Under the pieces are notes generated by a model, which saw only the letters and a list, made by a program, of their open reading frames with translations, did not search any database and was not told where the DNA came from. A DNA stretch of 64,000 nucleotides from JBBDWR01 sp040902745 (lineage in GTDB: Bacteria > Actinomycetota > UBA4738 > HRBIN12): NCBI GenBank assembly GCA_040902745.1, contig JBBDWR010000029.1, forward strand, positions 159,910 through 223,909, given 5' to 3'. Numbering within the stretch: position 1 is the first letter of the stretch; every line of letters starts with the position of its first letter. The position numbers were made by a program, and so were the translations under genes. Shown here piece after piece: positions 51,800 through 60,466 of this stretch.

Positions 51800-53131
51800 T
51801 CAGGCGCGCGCTGCGACTGCGGAGTCTGCGAGAACGTCCAACGCCTCGTCCAGCTGCTCGTCCGTGATCACCAGCGGCACGAGGTGTCGCAGGACGTTGT
51901 TGTAGATCCCGCACGACACCGTGACAACACCGCGCCGCTGCGTCTCGCGCATGAACGCGGAGAGGTACTGGCCGTTCGGCTCCTTGGTCTCGCGATCGAC
52001 GACCATCTCCACCCCGATCATCGAGCCGACGCCACGGACCTCCCCGATCTCGGGAACCTCGCCGGCGAGTTCCTCCCACCGGGCGCGGATCGCCTTGCCG
52101 ACGACCTCTGATCGCTCCAGCAACCCTTCTTCGTCGATCACGTCAAGGACGGCGTTCGCCGCCGCGCAGGCGACGGGGTTGCCCACATAGGTCCCACCGA
52201 TCGTGGAGGGGCCCGGTGTATCCATGATCTCGGAGCGACCGACGACCGCCGACAGTGGGTAGCCGCCCGCGAGCGCTTTCGCGAGCAGGACCAGGTCCGG
52301 TTCGAACCCCCAGTGCTCCGAGGCCAGGAAGGTCCCGGTCCGTCCGGTCCCTGCCTGGATCTCGTCGGCGATCGTGAGGATCCCGTGCTCGCGACAGAGG
52401 GCCTGCAGTCCCGGCAAGAAGTCCTCGGTCGGCACGACGAAGCCGCCTTCCCCCTGGATCGGCTCGACGATCACCGCCGCGACCGAGGCCGGGTCGACGA
52501 CCGTGGTGAACGCCCGCCGGAGCGCCTCGAGCGCCTCTCGTCCGGCGTTAGACGGATCGTTGGAGCGGTACGGATACGGGAAGGGCACCCGATACACCTC
52601 GGGGGCGAACGGTCCGAAGCCCGCCTTATAGGGATGCACGCGGCTGGTCAGGGACATCGTCAGCAGCGTGCGCCCGTGGAACCCACCTTCGAAGCAGAGC
52701 ACGGCCGGACGCCGGGTTGCCGTGCGCGCGAACTTGACGGCGTTCTCCACCGCTTCGGCGCCGGAGTTGAAGAGCCCGACCTTGCGTTCCCCTCCCACGG
52801 AGGCTTCGACCCGCGAGGTCAGCTTCTCCGCCAGCTCGATGAACGATCCGTACGGGATCACGGAAAAGTCCGTGTGCGAGAACCGTGCGGCCTGTGCCGT
52901 CACGGCCTCGACAACCTTCGGGTGCGAGTAGCCCACGAGGTGACACCCCAGTCCCGCGGAGAGGTCGTAGAAGGAGTTGCCGTCGATATCGGTCACGAGC
53001 GCGCCCAGCCCTCTGTCGATGATCGCGTTCATGTGCAGGTCGAGCGGGTCGCACACGACGCGCTCCTTGCGGGCGATCCACGATCGCGAGTGCGGGCCGG
53101 GGATCTCCGTGACGAGGTTGATGCCGGGCAA
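51800..53131 (-). CDS. gabT: 4-aminobutyrate aminotransferase family protein
   Basis: 443 residues. Class III PLP aminotransferase: NSGAEAVENAVKFAR, FEGGFHGRT, PIQGEGGF, DEIQAGTGRTG and the PLP lysine in LLAKALAGGYPLSAVVG. The GABA/ornithine-type signature is clear, with GABA favoured by the overall pattern, not by any partner gene. TTG at 53131 is chosen as start because AGAGGAGG lies five bases upstream; the open frame upstream has no support. Confidence 0.88.
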   Translation of the reverse strand: MPGINLVTEIPGPHSRSWIARKERVVCDPLDLHMNAIIDRGLGALVTDIDGNSFYDLSAGLGCHLVGYSHPKVVEAVTAQAARFSHTDFSVIPYGSFIELAEKLTSRVEASVGGERKVGLFNSGAEAVENAVKFARTATRRPAVLCFEGGFHGRTLLTMSLTSRVHPYKAGFGPFAPEVYRVPFPYPYRSNDPSNAGREALEALRRAFTTVVDPASVAAVIVEPIQGEGGFVVPTEDFLPGLQALCREHGILTIADEIQAGTGRTGTFLASEHWGFEPDLVLLAKALAGGYPLSAVVGRSEIMDTPGPSTIGGTYVGNPVACAAANAVLDVIDEEGLLERSEVVGKAIRARWEELAGEVPEIGEVRGVGSMIGVEMVVDRETKEPNGQYLSAFMRETQRRGVVTVSCGIYNNVLRHLVPLVITDEQLDEALDVLADSAVAARA

Positions 53132-53136
53132 CGGTG

Positions 53137-53144
53137 CCTCCTCT
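53137..53144 (-). promoter_or_regulatory. ribosome-binding site deciding the TTG start of gabT
   Basis: Minus-strand AGAGGAGG, five bases before TTG 53131. Confidence 0.7.
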
Positions 53145-53245
53145 GGCGCGGGGGGTGTCCGGCACGACAGGCTACACCGGCGCGAAGCGGCCACGACCAC
53201 TGGGGACCTGTGTGTCACGCCCCAGCACGATGGTGCTATGACGCC

Positions 53246-53275
53246 AAAGAGGGGCGGCAGATGCCGCCCCTCTTT
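53246..53275 (-). terminator. Rho-independent terminator after the Asp-box protein gene
   Basis: Perfect 13-bp stem AAAGAGGGGCGGC/GCCGCCCCTCTTT with a 4-base loop, ending in a short T run on both strands, 31 bases after the stop of the minus-strand secreted protein. The clearest intrinsic terminator in the window. Confidence 0.85.
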
Positions 53276-53305
53276 GCTCGACCCGTGAACGGGGCCAGGA
53301 ACCCT

Positions 53306-54667
53306 TTACGGGGTGCCCGTACCCACGCGCAACTGGTTGGTGTAGAAGCCGTAGGCCGAGTTGTGGGCGTTCCAGTACACGTACGGCAGGCCGTCATGGA
53401 AGATTGCCGAGCCGTAGTTGTTGATGAATGTGCCCTTGTTGTTCGTGACGGGAGCCACGATCGACGCCGCGGACCAGGTGGCCCCGTTGTCGGAGGACTG
53501 CCGCCAGACCAGCGTTTCCTTCGCGTTCGCAAGGCTCAGCTGCGGATTGTTGCAGATGTTGCCTTGCACCGTGTTGCACTCGGACAGCGAGATCCCCACC
53601 TCGCCGCCGGCGTCCAGGGCGATGATCGCGCCCTCGCCACCGTCATCAAGGTCTGAGGGAACCGCAGCGTCCGGGTCGGGGAAGGTCGTGATCGTCCGCT
53701 CCGTCAACCATGCATCGGTCGTGGTGTTGTAGATGCGGAAGAACGCGCCTGCCGCCGTGGTCCACGAGAACGCGAGGCGGTTGTCACGTCCGGCCGCCTG
53801 TGCGTAGCCGTTGTTCGCGTTGCCGCCACTGGCCTCGAGCACCGTTGCGGCGTCCCAGGTCGCGCCGGCGTCGTCCGAGACGCGCGCCGTGACCTCACCA
53901 CCAGCCGTGCTTGTCCAGATCACGCCAACATCGTCGCCGGTCGCCGCAACCGCGGGCAAACCAGAGAATCCGCCGACGTAGCCGGTGACGTTGTCGGTCG
54001 CCGTCGTTGTGCCGACCTCGGTCGGGCCGCTCCACGTCGCACCGGAGTCCGTCGACCGCCACAGCCAGATCTTGCCCGTGTTGGTCGTCGAGGTGGCAAC
54101 ATAGAAGTTGGTGCCCGACGCAGCCGAGTAGATGTAGTCACCACGGCTCGCATTGTTCTGCCCTGGCAGCTTCACCTTCGGGCTCCACGACGCGTTCACA
54201 CCGTTGCCGGTGTTCCGGCGGATCCACACGAACCGAGCTTGGGTCGTATCGAACGTGGACTGGTTGCCCTGGTAGTACTGCTTCTGATCCATGTAGGCGG
54301 CGACGACCGTGTTGCCGCTTGCTGCCAGGGTCACGCGGTCGCCGTGCACCGTCTTCGGGTTCAGACGGAACCCCTTGGACCACGTCCCACCGTCGTTCGT
54401 GCTGCGGGTGTAGTAGACACCCATGTGCGGGCCGTCGTCCTGGGCGAACACGCCCTTGATCGTGTCGGTCACGTAGACGGCGCCGAGGACGCCGCTTCCC
54501 TGCTCGACGAGGGCTGGGTCCCCGTTGTTCCAGGAGTAGTTCGGGCCGACGCGGCCGCTCGCGGCACCTGGCGCGTTGCCCCACGTGATGGCCGCGAAGG
54601 CCTGGCTCGCGATCAACGCACTGAGCGCGAGCGCCGCGACCGTCATCCAGCGGAACTTGTGTCGCAT
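53306..54667 (-). CDS. Secreted Asp-box (BNR/sialidase-like propeller) protein
   Basis: 453 residues. Sec signal peptide (1-26, ending SQAFA). Four Asp-box units are seen: STNDGGTWS, STDSGATWS, SDDAGATWD and SSDNGATWS, consistent with a beta-propeller. No arginine triad or catalytic Tyr/Glu set of sialidases is obvious, so it is better called a sialidase-fold protein of unknown action. ATG 54667 has AAGGAGG five bases upstream. It is monocistronic, with a strong terminator; Asn/Thr/Ser-rich composition differs from its neighbours. Confidence 0.8.
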   Translation of the reverse strand: MRHKFRWMTVAALALSALIASQAFAAITWGNAPGAASGRVGPNYSWNNGDPALVEQGSGVLGAVYVTDTIKGVFAQDDGPHMGVYYTRSTNDGGTWSKGFRLNPKTVHGDRVTLAASGNTVVAAYMDQKQYYQGNQSTFDTTQARFVWIRRNTGNGVNASWSPKVKLPGQNNASRGDYIYSAASGTNFYVATSTTNTGKIWLWRSTDSGATWSGPTEVGTTTATDNVTGYVGGFSGLPAVAATGDDVGVIWTSTAGGEVTARVSDDAGATWDAATVLEASGGNANNGYAQAAGRDNRLAFSWTTAAGAFFRIYNTTTDAWLTERTITTFPDPDAAVPSDLDDGGEGAIIALDAGGEVGISLSECNTVQGNICNNPQLSLANAKETLVWRQSSDNGATWSAASIVAPVTNNKGTFINNYGSAIFHDGLPYVYWNAHNSAYGFYTNQLRVGTGTP

Positions 54668-54931
54668 CAACCCCTCCTTCCCCCGCGCGGAGCGGGGTTC
54701 GGTTGAGGCCGGGGGGACCCCGCCTCGTGTCGTCGAGTCAATGCCTGTTGCGACCTGAGGTCATTGTCCAGACAGGCGGTTGCGCGAAGGTGCGCTAGTA
54801 CGAATTGGCTAGTCACCCCATCGCCCTGCCGCCGGCTCCGAGGGCCTGGCGCCGTACGTCCGAAGGCTGGGGTCGGCGGCACGATCTACAGTCTGCCTTT
54901 CGCGTCGCGCGCGGCTTTTCGTGGGGCCGGT
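54668..54931 (-). other. 264-base gap upstream of the Asp-box protein gene
   Basis: No convincing gene on either strand. A minus-strand TTGACT (near 54739) could be a -35 element but no good -10 follows at the right spacing. Presumably the promoter region of the secreted protein gene. Confidence 0.4.
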
Positions 54932-55351
54932 CTACCCGCTCGAGCCTCTCCGGCGAAGGTCACGGAAGCGCTCGGCGGCTCGCTCGAACGCCTCCAAAGG
55001 TGCGATCAGAGCATCGATCGTCGCGATCATCGCCTCGAACCCGCGGATGTCCGGAGCCTCGTGTCGCAAGCGCTCCGACAATCGGAGCGCGAGGCCGAGA
55101 CCCTCCCCGCAGGTACGCCAAACCTCGTCGGTCTCGACTCGGCGCCATCCGGGCATCTCTTCGGCCGCTTCGCGCAGCCCCAACTCGAAGTCGAGGAGCA
55201 CATCGGCGAACGGCCGACCGTCGTATCGCGTGGTCGGTGCTGCCTGCGTGAGGACCGCTCCGGACCGTTCGACGAGCGCGAACACCGTGTCGAACGAGGC
55301 AGCCGCGGGTTCGAGCTCCGGTGGAAGTCGCTTGCGACCGAGGATCGCCAT
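54932..55351 (-). CDS. Hypothetical helical protein in GDPD operon
   Basis: 139 residues, mostly helical by composition (Ala, Glu, Leu, Arg), with paired acidic/basic helices and no signal peptide or membrane helix. ATG 55351 directly abuts the GDPD stop, so the two are co-translated. Not recognised; no motif seen. Residues 40-75 contain a Trp-rich PGWRRVETDEVWRTC stretch with the single cysteine. Confidence 0.7.
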   Translation of the reverse strand: MAILGRKRLPPELEPAAASFDTVFALVERSGAVLTQAAPTTRYDGRPFADVLLDFELGLREAAEEMPGWRRVETDEVWRTCGEGLGLALRLSERLRHEAPDIRGFEAMIATIDALIAPLEAFERAAERFRDLRRRGSSG

Positions 55352-56140
55352 CTAGCGACCCGTCGCATCGCGCACCGGAACGATCGCGGCAGGATCGTTC
55401 GTGGCAAGCGCGTCGACGCCGAGCTGGAAGAGTTCGGACGCCACCTTCGGATCGTCCACCGTCCAGGCGGCGACCATGACCCCATGCTCGTGGGCCCGGG
55501 TCAAGAACCCTGCCCCTTCACGCATCACCGCTGCGGCGCTGAGCAAGACGAACGCATGGCCATCGGCGACGACGATCTCGAGCGCTTCAAACGGGGTGAA
55601 CGGGTCGACCGCAAGCAGCCCGGTGGGCACATCCGGCGCGGCCGCCTTGGCATGGCGGATCGCACGCAGGCTGAACGATGAGAGCACCACCGCGGAAGAG
55701 AACCCCGACGCGTCCAACTCACGCAGAACCGCATCGACACTCGGTTCGCCGTCGGGTTCGAAGTCGGGCTCGATGGGAAGGTTCTTGATCTCCACGTCCA
55801 CCCCGGCTCGGCCGTTCAGCACGTCGAGAACTTCTCGAAGGGTCGGCACCTGCGCGGGTTCGTCCGTCGAACCGACCCGGAGCCGCTTCACCTGCTCGAG
55901 GGTGAGATCGCGCACGAGCCCCGCTCCGTCCGTCGTTCGCGACACATCAGCGTCGTGCAGCACCACGGCAATGCCGTCTCGGGTCATACGAACGTCGAGT
56001 TCGACGAACTCCGCGCCGGCCAGGATCGCAGCCTCGAACGCAGGAAGGCTGTTCTCCGGGTGCGTCGCACTCGCCCCCCGGTGGGCCACGACCAGGGGCG
56101 TTCCTGCGGATAAACTGAATCCAAGTTCAGTATTGCGCAT
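55352..56140 (-). CDS. Glycerophosphodiester phosphodiesterase
   Basis: 262 residues. VVAHRGASATHPENSLPAF holds the catalytic His and the Arg/Glu metal ligands, then FVELDVRMTRDGIAVVLHDADVSRTTDG supplies the second His and Asp. The family hydrolyses glycerophosphodiesters to glycerol 3-phosphate and an alcohol. No signal peptide, so cytoplasmic. Divergent from whiB with a 97-base gap holding two matched inverted repeats, one of which lies inside its first codons. Confidence 0.88.
   Translation of the reverse strand: MRNTELGFSLSAGTPLVVAHRGASATHPENSLPAFEAAILAGAEFVELDVRMTRDGIAVVLHDADVSRTTDGAGLVRDLTLEQVKRLRVGSTDEPAQVPTLREVLDVLNGRAGVDVEIKNLPIEPDFEPDGEPSVDAVLRELDASGFSSAVVLSSFSLRAIRHAKAAAPDVPTGLLAVDPFTPFEALEIVVADGHAFVLLSAAAVMREGAGFLTRAHEHGVMVAAWTVDDPKVASELFQLGVDALATNDPAAIVPVRDATGR
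56115..56130. promoter_or_regulatory. inverted repeat, operator-like copy 1 (GDPD/whiB region)
   Basis: CTGAATCCAAGTTCAG: CTGAA and TTCAG arms separated by six bases, in the first codons of the GDPD gene and two bases upstream of the whiB -35-like element. Confidence 0.5.
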
Positions 56141-56162
56141 GGCGCTTTACCCAGGCTATAGT
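56133..56162 (+). promoter_or_regulatory. possible whiB promoter
   Basis: TTGCGC (56133-56138), 18-base spacer, TATAGT (56157-56162). The -10 matches five of six. Predicted start near 56169 leaves a 69-base leader. Confidence 0.5.
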
Positions 56163-56203
56163 GCCGATCCACGCTCGGAGGCGGGCTCCGGGCTCAGCGA
56201 TAT

Positions 56204-56219
56204 CTGAACGTCTGTTCAG
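56204..56219. promoter_or_regulatory. inverted repeat, operator-like copy 2 (whiB leader)
   Basis: CTGAACGTCTGTTCAG: same CTGAA-N6-TTCAG pattern as copy 1, and the inner GAAC-N4-GTTC resembles a Gram-positive LexA (SOS) box. It lies 18 bases before the whiB start codon. Confidence 0.55.
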
Positions 56220-56237
56220 CACGAAGGATGACGGGGT

Positions 56238-56498
56238 ATGGACTGGCTCGAGCGCGCTCTGTGTATCGAGGAGGATCCCGAGCTGTTCTTTCCGGTGGGG
56301 ACGACCGGCCCGGCGATCGACCAGATCGCCAACGCGAAACAGGTCTGCCTCCGCTGCCCCGTCCGATCCACCTGCCTCGACTGGGCGCTCGACACGGCCC
56401 AGGACGCTGGCGTCTGGGGTGGGTTGGACGAGGAGGAACGTCGCAGCATCCGCCGAGCGCGCCGCCGCGTCGCCCTGCGCATGGCCGCAACGGGCTGA
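56238..56498 (+). CDS. WhiB family iron-sulfur transcription factor
   Basis: 86 residues. The four Fe-S cysteines are Cys9, Cys37, Cys40 and Cys46 (C-x2-C-x5-C), followed by the turn GVWGG (58-62) and a basic C-terminus (IRRARRRVALRM) that binds DNA. This is an actinobacterial hallmark; size and motif are close to WhiB1/WhiB2 types that act in development or cell division and sense redox or NO. GAAGG lies ten bases before ATG. Divergent from GDPD; its stop is eight bases from the nth stop (convergent). Confidence 0.92.
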   Translation: MDWLERALCIEEDPELFFPVGTTGPAIDQIANAKQVCLRCPVRSTCLDWALDTAQDAGVWGGLDEEERRSIRRARRRVALRMAATG

Positions 56499-56506
56499 CG
56501 TACAGG

Positions 56507-57277
56507 TCACGCTTCGCTCGAAGGACACAGGTCCTCGACCGGGCAGACCGTGCACTTCGGAGAGCGCGCGACACACACCGCGCGTCCGTGGTCGATCAGC
56601 TTGTAGGTGAACGGCAGCCAACGCGACTTGGGCAGGATCCGCATCAGGTCCTGCTCGACCTTGACCGGATCGCGCTGATCGGTGAAGCCCAACCGCCGCG
56701 ACACGCGGCCGACGTGCGTGTCCACGGCGATCCCCTCCACCCTGCCGAAGCTGTTGCCCAAGACGACGTTGGCCGTCTTTCGAGCGACGCCGGGAAGGGT
56801 CAGCAGGTCCTCCATCGTGCCGGGGACCTTCCCGTCGTAGACCTCGACGATCCGCTCACATGCTCCTCGGATCGACTTCGTCTTCTGATTGAAGAACCCG
56901 GTGGACCGGATGTCGGACGCGAGCTCGGAGGCGGGGACCGCGAGGTAGTCCTGCGGGGTTCGATACTTCACGAACAGGGTTTCGGTGACAGCGTTCACCC
57001 GCTCGTCCGTGCACTGGGCCGACAGGATCGTCGCGACCAGCATCTCGAGTGGGTTCGTCGCGCGCAGCGCAACAGTGGCCTTCAGATAGGCCTTGGTCAG
57101 CCGCCGGATGATCTCGGGCGCCCGATCTTCGATCGGACTCGTTCGCTCCAGTCGCTCGCGCGTCGCGGGCGGACGCACGGGCGACTGCGGTGTCGCCGGT
57201 TCCTCGTTCGCGGCCGTGGGCTTGGTCGCTGCGCTCTTCACGAACCGCCGCTTGGCGGACAATCGGGCCTCCTCCAC
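56507..57277 (-). CDS. nth: Endonuclease III
   Basis: 256 residues from a GTG at 57277 (start uncertain; no ribosome site). A 55-residue Pro/Ala/Thr-rich basic N-terminus precedes the helix-hairpin-helix glycosylase: LTLPGVARKTANVVL with the catalytic Lys, AVDTHVGRVSRRLG with the catalytic Asp, and the 4Fe-4S cysteines C-x6-C-x2-C-x5-C near the end. It removes oxidised pyrimidines and nicks abasic sites. An imperfect inverted repeat with a CACGTG core (57269-57287) surrounds the start. Confidence 0.9.
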   Translation of the reverse strand: MEEARLSAKRRFVKSAATKPTAANEEPATPQSPVRPPATRERLERTSPIEDRAPEIIRRLTKAYLKATVALRATNPLEMLVATILSAQCTDERVNAVTETLFVKYRTPQDYLAVPASELASDIRSTGFFNQKTKSIRGACERIVEVYDGKVPGTMEDLLTLPGVARKTANVVLGNSFGRVEGIAVDTHVGRVSRRLGFTDQRDPVKVEQDLMRILPKSRWLPFTYKLIDHGRAVCVARSPKCTVCPVEDLCPSSEA

Positions 57278-57375
57278 GTGAGGAGGAAGCCTACCCGCCG
57301 GCCCCGCCCCCCCGGGCACGCTCGTCGAGCTCCAAGGGGAGATATGCCGCCCCCGCGCCGGGACACATCGGGGTA

Positions 57376-57987
57376 TCAGACGACCTTCGCGCCCGGGTCC
57401 CGAGCCGGATCGTCGGCCGGCAGCACGTCGGTCGCCCAGTCCGAGCGCTTCCACGCCGGAACGGGTGTCTCGCAGTCCTCGCGAGGCACGAAGACCGATC
57501 GCTCAACCGGCTGCATCCGGTGGATGTATCGGGGGCAGTTCGGGAACACCTCTCGCACGGCGATCCGAACGACGAACTGTGCCTTCGGATACCCGGTAAC
57601 CAGTGGGTCGTTGGGATCGATGTTCGCCTCGCCGTTGAGTCGGGTGCGCCATCCGTGCTCGAAGTCGATGAACAGCAGGCCGACGTGCCGGTTGCGAAGC
57701 ACGTTGCCCGCCGACAAGTACATGCCGTTGCCGTTGTACCAAGGGAAGGCGATCGTCCGCTCGTCGAGCACGCGAACGAATCCCGGATCGCCACCCTTGT
57801 AGGAGCAGTTCGGTCGGCCCAGATCATCCGCGGTCGCCAGGAAGAACATGTCCCGCGCCTCGATGAAGGCCTTGGCATCCGCGTCGATCCGATCGGATAC
57901 GAGCCGATCCTCGATGCGATCGGCAAGGCGTCTCGTGTCGAACCGGTCCTGCAATCGACGGCTGCCATCGTGGAACATCCCGCTCAT
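57376..57987 (-). CDS. Pyridoxamine 5'-phosphate oxidase-like FMN/flavin-binding protein
   Basis: 203 residues. Split-barrel pattern with ADAKAFIEARDMFFLATADDLGRPNCSYKGGDPGFVRV and NVLRNRHVGLLFIDF, like PNPOx-related proteins in actinobacteria of unknown substrate. GAGGAGG lies seven bases before ATG 57987. Distinct from pdxH at 33025 and lacks its C-terminal signature. Confidence 0.8.
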   Translation of the reverse strand: MSGMFHDGSRRLQDRFDTRRLADRIEDRLVSDRIDADAKAFIEARDMFFLATADDLGRPNCSYKGGDPGFVRVLDERTIAFPWYNGNGMYLSAGNVLRNRHVGLLFIDFEHGWRTRLNGEANIDPNDPLVTGYPKAQFVVRIAVREVFPNCPRYIHRMQPVERSVFVPREDCETPVPAWKRSDWATDVLPADDPARDPGAKVV

Positions 57988-58052
57988 CTCGTCCCCTCCT
58001 CGTCGGAGAGCTGTGAGACCGCACCTTCGCCGCGCCGGCAGCGTGTTCCGTT

Positions 58053-58796
58053 CTACCGCGTCCTAACCCCGGACGCGAGTTCGAGCTCGAAGCGCTCCGT
58101 CGCCCGGTGCGACGTCCAACCACCGTTGGCATGGACGTGCGCGCGGCCCTCCCCCACGACGCGCCAGTTCGATCCGTCCCCGACGATCGCCGTTGTTTCG
58201 TCGATCCCGAGGACCACGGACCCCGGCGGGGCCATCGACACGATGTGATCGGTGATCCCGGGCGCGAAAGACTCCAAGACGTCCCAATGCGGCCCTAAGA
58301 GCACGTCGTGCAGCAGGCCCAGACCCGGCTTCCACAGCTCCGGGCCGAAGGTCGACACGGTGCTGTCGGGCACGAGCTCCGGCAAGCAGGCCGCCCCCGC
58401 GCTGCATCCCGCGTAGGCGAGGCCGGCCGAGAGCCGATCGACCATCGCCGCCCAGAACGGGGTGTCGATCAAGGTGGAGGCCAGGTAGGCGGGGTTCCCA
58501 CCGGAGAAGAAGACCATCGATGCATCCTCGAGCGAGGCGACCACGCCCGGGACCGCAGCGTCTTCGCGGGTCTTCAAAGGCACGACTTCGGTTCGGATCG
58601 ATCCCGACGCGTAGTGCGCCCGGCCGGCGGCGGCCCAGCGATCGAACACCTCGTCTCCCTCCGGTGCACTGGCCGTCGGAAGGAGCAGCACGCGCCCGTC
58701 GCCGTTGCGGGCAGCGGCCAGCAACTCACGATCGATCTCACAGGTCCAGGGTTCGAACTCACCCGATCCCAACAGGGCAATCACGAGCCCGCTCAC
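58053..58796 (-). CDS. Peptidase S51/cyanophycinase-like protein
   Basis: 247 residues from GTG 58796, ten bases after the decarboxylase stop. The nucleophile elbow AGCSAGAACLPE fits the GxSAGA Ser of S51 peptidases, with VFFSGGNPAYLAS before it and a later HIVSMAPPGSVVLGIDE. The family includes peptidase E and cyanophycinase, class I glutamine amidotransferase-like folds. Cytoplasmic; true substrate not known. Longer starts at 58817 and 58877 are possible. Confidence 0.75.
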   Translation of the reverse strand: MSGLVIALLGSGEFEPWTCEIDRELLAAARNGDGRVLLLPTASAPEGDEVFDRWAAAGRAHYASGSIRTEVVPLKTREDAAVPGVVASLEDASMVFFSGGNPAYLASTLIDTPFWAAMVDRLSAGLAYAGCSAGAACLPELVPDSTVSTFGPELWKPGLGLLHDVLLGPHWDVLESFAPGITDHIVSMAPPGSVVLGIDETTAIVGDGSNWRVVGEGRAHVHANGGWTSHRATERFELELASGVRTR

Positions 58797-58806
58797 CGGC
58801 GCCGGA

Positions 58807-60330
58807 TCACCCGTCACCGCCGAGGGAGGACGGGCGCATCTTCGCATCGAGTCTGTCCCCCAGCTCGGACGCCACATCGAGCATCGCGTCGAGGTGATGG
58901 GCCTCGGTCCGAAAGTTCACGATGCACGCGCGGAGGACGAACCTGCCATCGAGTACCGCATTCGAACAGTACGCGCGACCGTCCAGCTGAAGCTCAGTCA
59001 TGATCCGTTCGTTCAACGCATCGAGGTACTCCTCACGTCCGGAGTCCTGCGCGAGTTCGGGTGGGACGTAGCGAAAACAACAGATCGACAACGACACGGG
59101 GGTAACGAGTTCGAATCCCTCCCGCTCGAGGACGCGTGCACCGAGGTAGCGGGCGAGTTGCGCGTCGTGGGAGATACGCGCCGCGTACGCTCTTCTCCCG
59201 TGCGCGAGCAGAGACACCCACACCTTGAGTGCCCAAAAACTCCGGCTGAACTGGGGGCCGATCCGCGCGAGGTCGACACCGGCGCCGGTGCGCTCCTTGT
59301 CCTGGTGGATGTAGCTCGGTTCCGCGTCGAAGGACCCACGGAGCAGATCCGGGTCCCGCAACAACACACACCCGCCTGAGTGCGGCGTGTAGAGCCACTT
59401 GTGTGGGTCGAAGGCGATCGAGTCGGCGCGCTCGATGCCATCGAATGCGGGCCGGAGATCTTCGGCCAGCACCGCGGGGCCGCCGTACGCGGCGTCGACG
59501 TGGAACCAGACATCCTCGCTGGCACACAGATCCGCCAACTCGTCGAGAGGATCGATCGCGCCCGTCGCCACTGTGCCGGCTGATCCCACCACCGCGACCG
59601 GCCGAACTCCGGCGGCCCGATCGGCCGCGATCGCTTCGTGGAGCGCAGCGACCCTGATCCGGAATCGATCGTCGACGGGCACGACGCGCATCGCATCCCA
59701 CCCCAATCCCAGCATGTCGACGGCGCGCTGACTGACGACATGGGTCTCGGCGGACATGTACATCGCCAGCGCGGGACCCGCTCCCACGCCCTGCCGTCGG
59801 ACGTCCCACCCCGCCTTCGAGTCTCGAGCCGCCTTCAGGGCCACGAAGTTCGCCATCGCCCCCCCGGAGACGAGCAGGCCACCGGCCTGGGACGGGAGCC
59901 CGAAGGCGCCGGCGAGCCAGCGGATCAGCTGCAGTTCGATCTCTGTTGCCGACGGCGAGAGCTGCCATCCGCCGACGTTCATGTTGACCCCAGCCGCGAG
60001 CAGGTCCGCAGCCGCTCCGGGAAGCGTGCCCGGTCCGGTCACGTAGGCCATGAACGATGGATGCCCAGGGTAAACGGACCACTCCAGAAGCGCCGCGCGC
60101 AGGTACGCGAACAGCTCGTCGTCGGACATCGGGTCCTCCGGAACATCGAGTGCGACGGCCGCTCGTACCTCGTCGGCGGTGTGGCGGCGCGCGACCGGCA
60201 GGTTCGGGAGACGCTCCAGGTACTCCCGCCAGATCCCCACAGCCCTGCCCGCGAACTCCGCGGCGCGGCCCGGGTCCCAATCGAGATCGGGCACGGGGTC
60301 GGGGGGCGCGAGGTCGGGTTGCTCGCTCAT
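58807..60330 (-). CDS. PLP-dependent group II decarboxylase (aromatic-L-amino-acid decarboxylase type)
   Basis: 507 residues. HPSFMAYVTGPGT, GVNMNVGGWQLSPSATEIE, VDAAYGGPA (cofactor Asp) and the PLP lysine in FDPHKWLYTPHSGGC are the family pattern. The set also fits tyrosine or glutamate decarboxylases and sphingosine-type members, so the amino acid is not named. Located directly before the S51-type gene with a ten-base gap, likely one transcript. Confidence 0.83.
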   Translation of the reverse strand: MSEQPDLAPPDPVPDLDWDPGRAAEFAGRAVGIWREYLERLPNLPVARRHTADEVRAAVALDVPEDPMSDDELFAYLRAALLEWSVYPGHPSFMAYVTGPGTLPGAAADLLAAGVNMNVGGWQLSPSATEIELQLIRWLAGAFGLPSQAGGLLVSGGAMANFVALKAARDSKAGWDVRRQGVGAGPALAMYMSAETHVVSQRAVDMLGLGWDAMRVVPVDDRFRIRVAALHEAIAADRAAGVRPVAVVGSAGTVATGAIDPLDELADLCASEDVWFHVDAAYGGPAVLAEDLRPAFDGIERADSIAFDPHKWLYTPHSGGCVLLRDPDLLRGSFDAEPSYIHQDKERTGAGVDLARIGPQFSRSFWALKVWVSLLAHGRRAYAARISHDAQLARYLGARVLEREGFELVTPVSLSICCFRYVPPELAQDSGREEYLDALNERIMTELQLDGRAYCSNAVLDGRFVLRACIVNFRTEAHHLDAMLDVASELGDRLDAKMRPSSLGGDG

Positions 60331-60466
60331 GTACGTCCGTTCATGCAGACGCGCCGCGTCGCGCCATCAAGAAAGACTCGTACATGTGCGGCATCCCGGT
60401 CGACGGGTTCGGGCCTCCGACCGGAGATGGTAGTCCCGCCGAACGCCCCGGAGGAAGGCCGGGGCG

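Noticed and set aside
57269..57287. CCTCCTC-CACGTG-AGGAGG repeat at the nth start as an operator
   Set aside because: Imperfect, overlaps an uncertain start codon, no second site.
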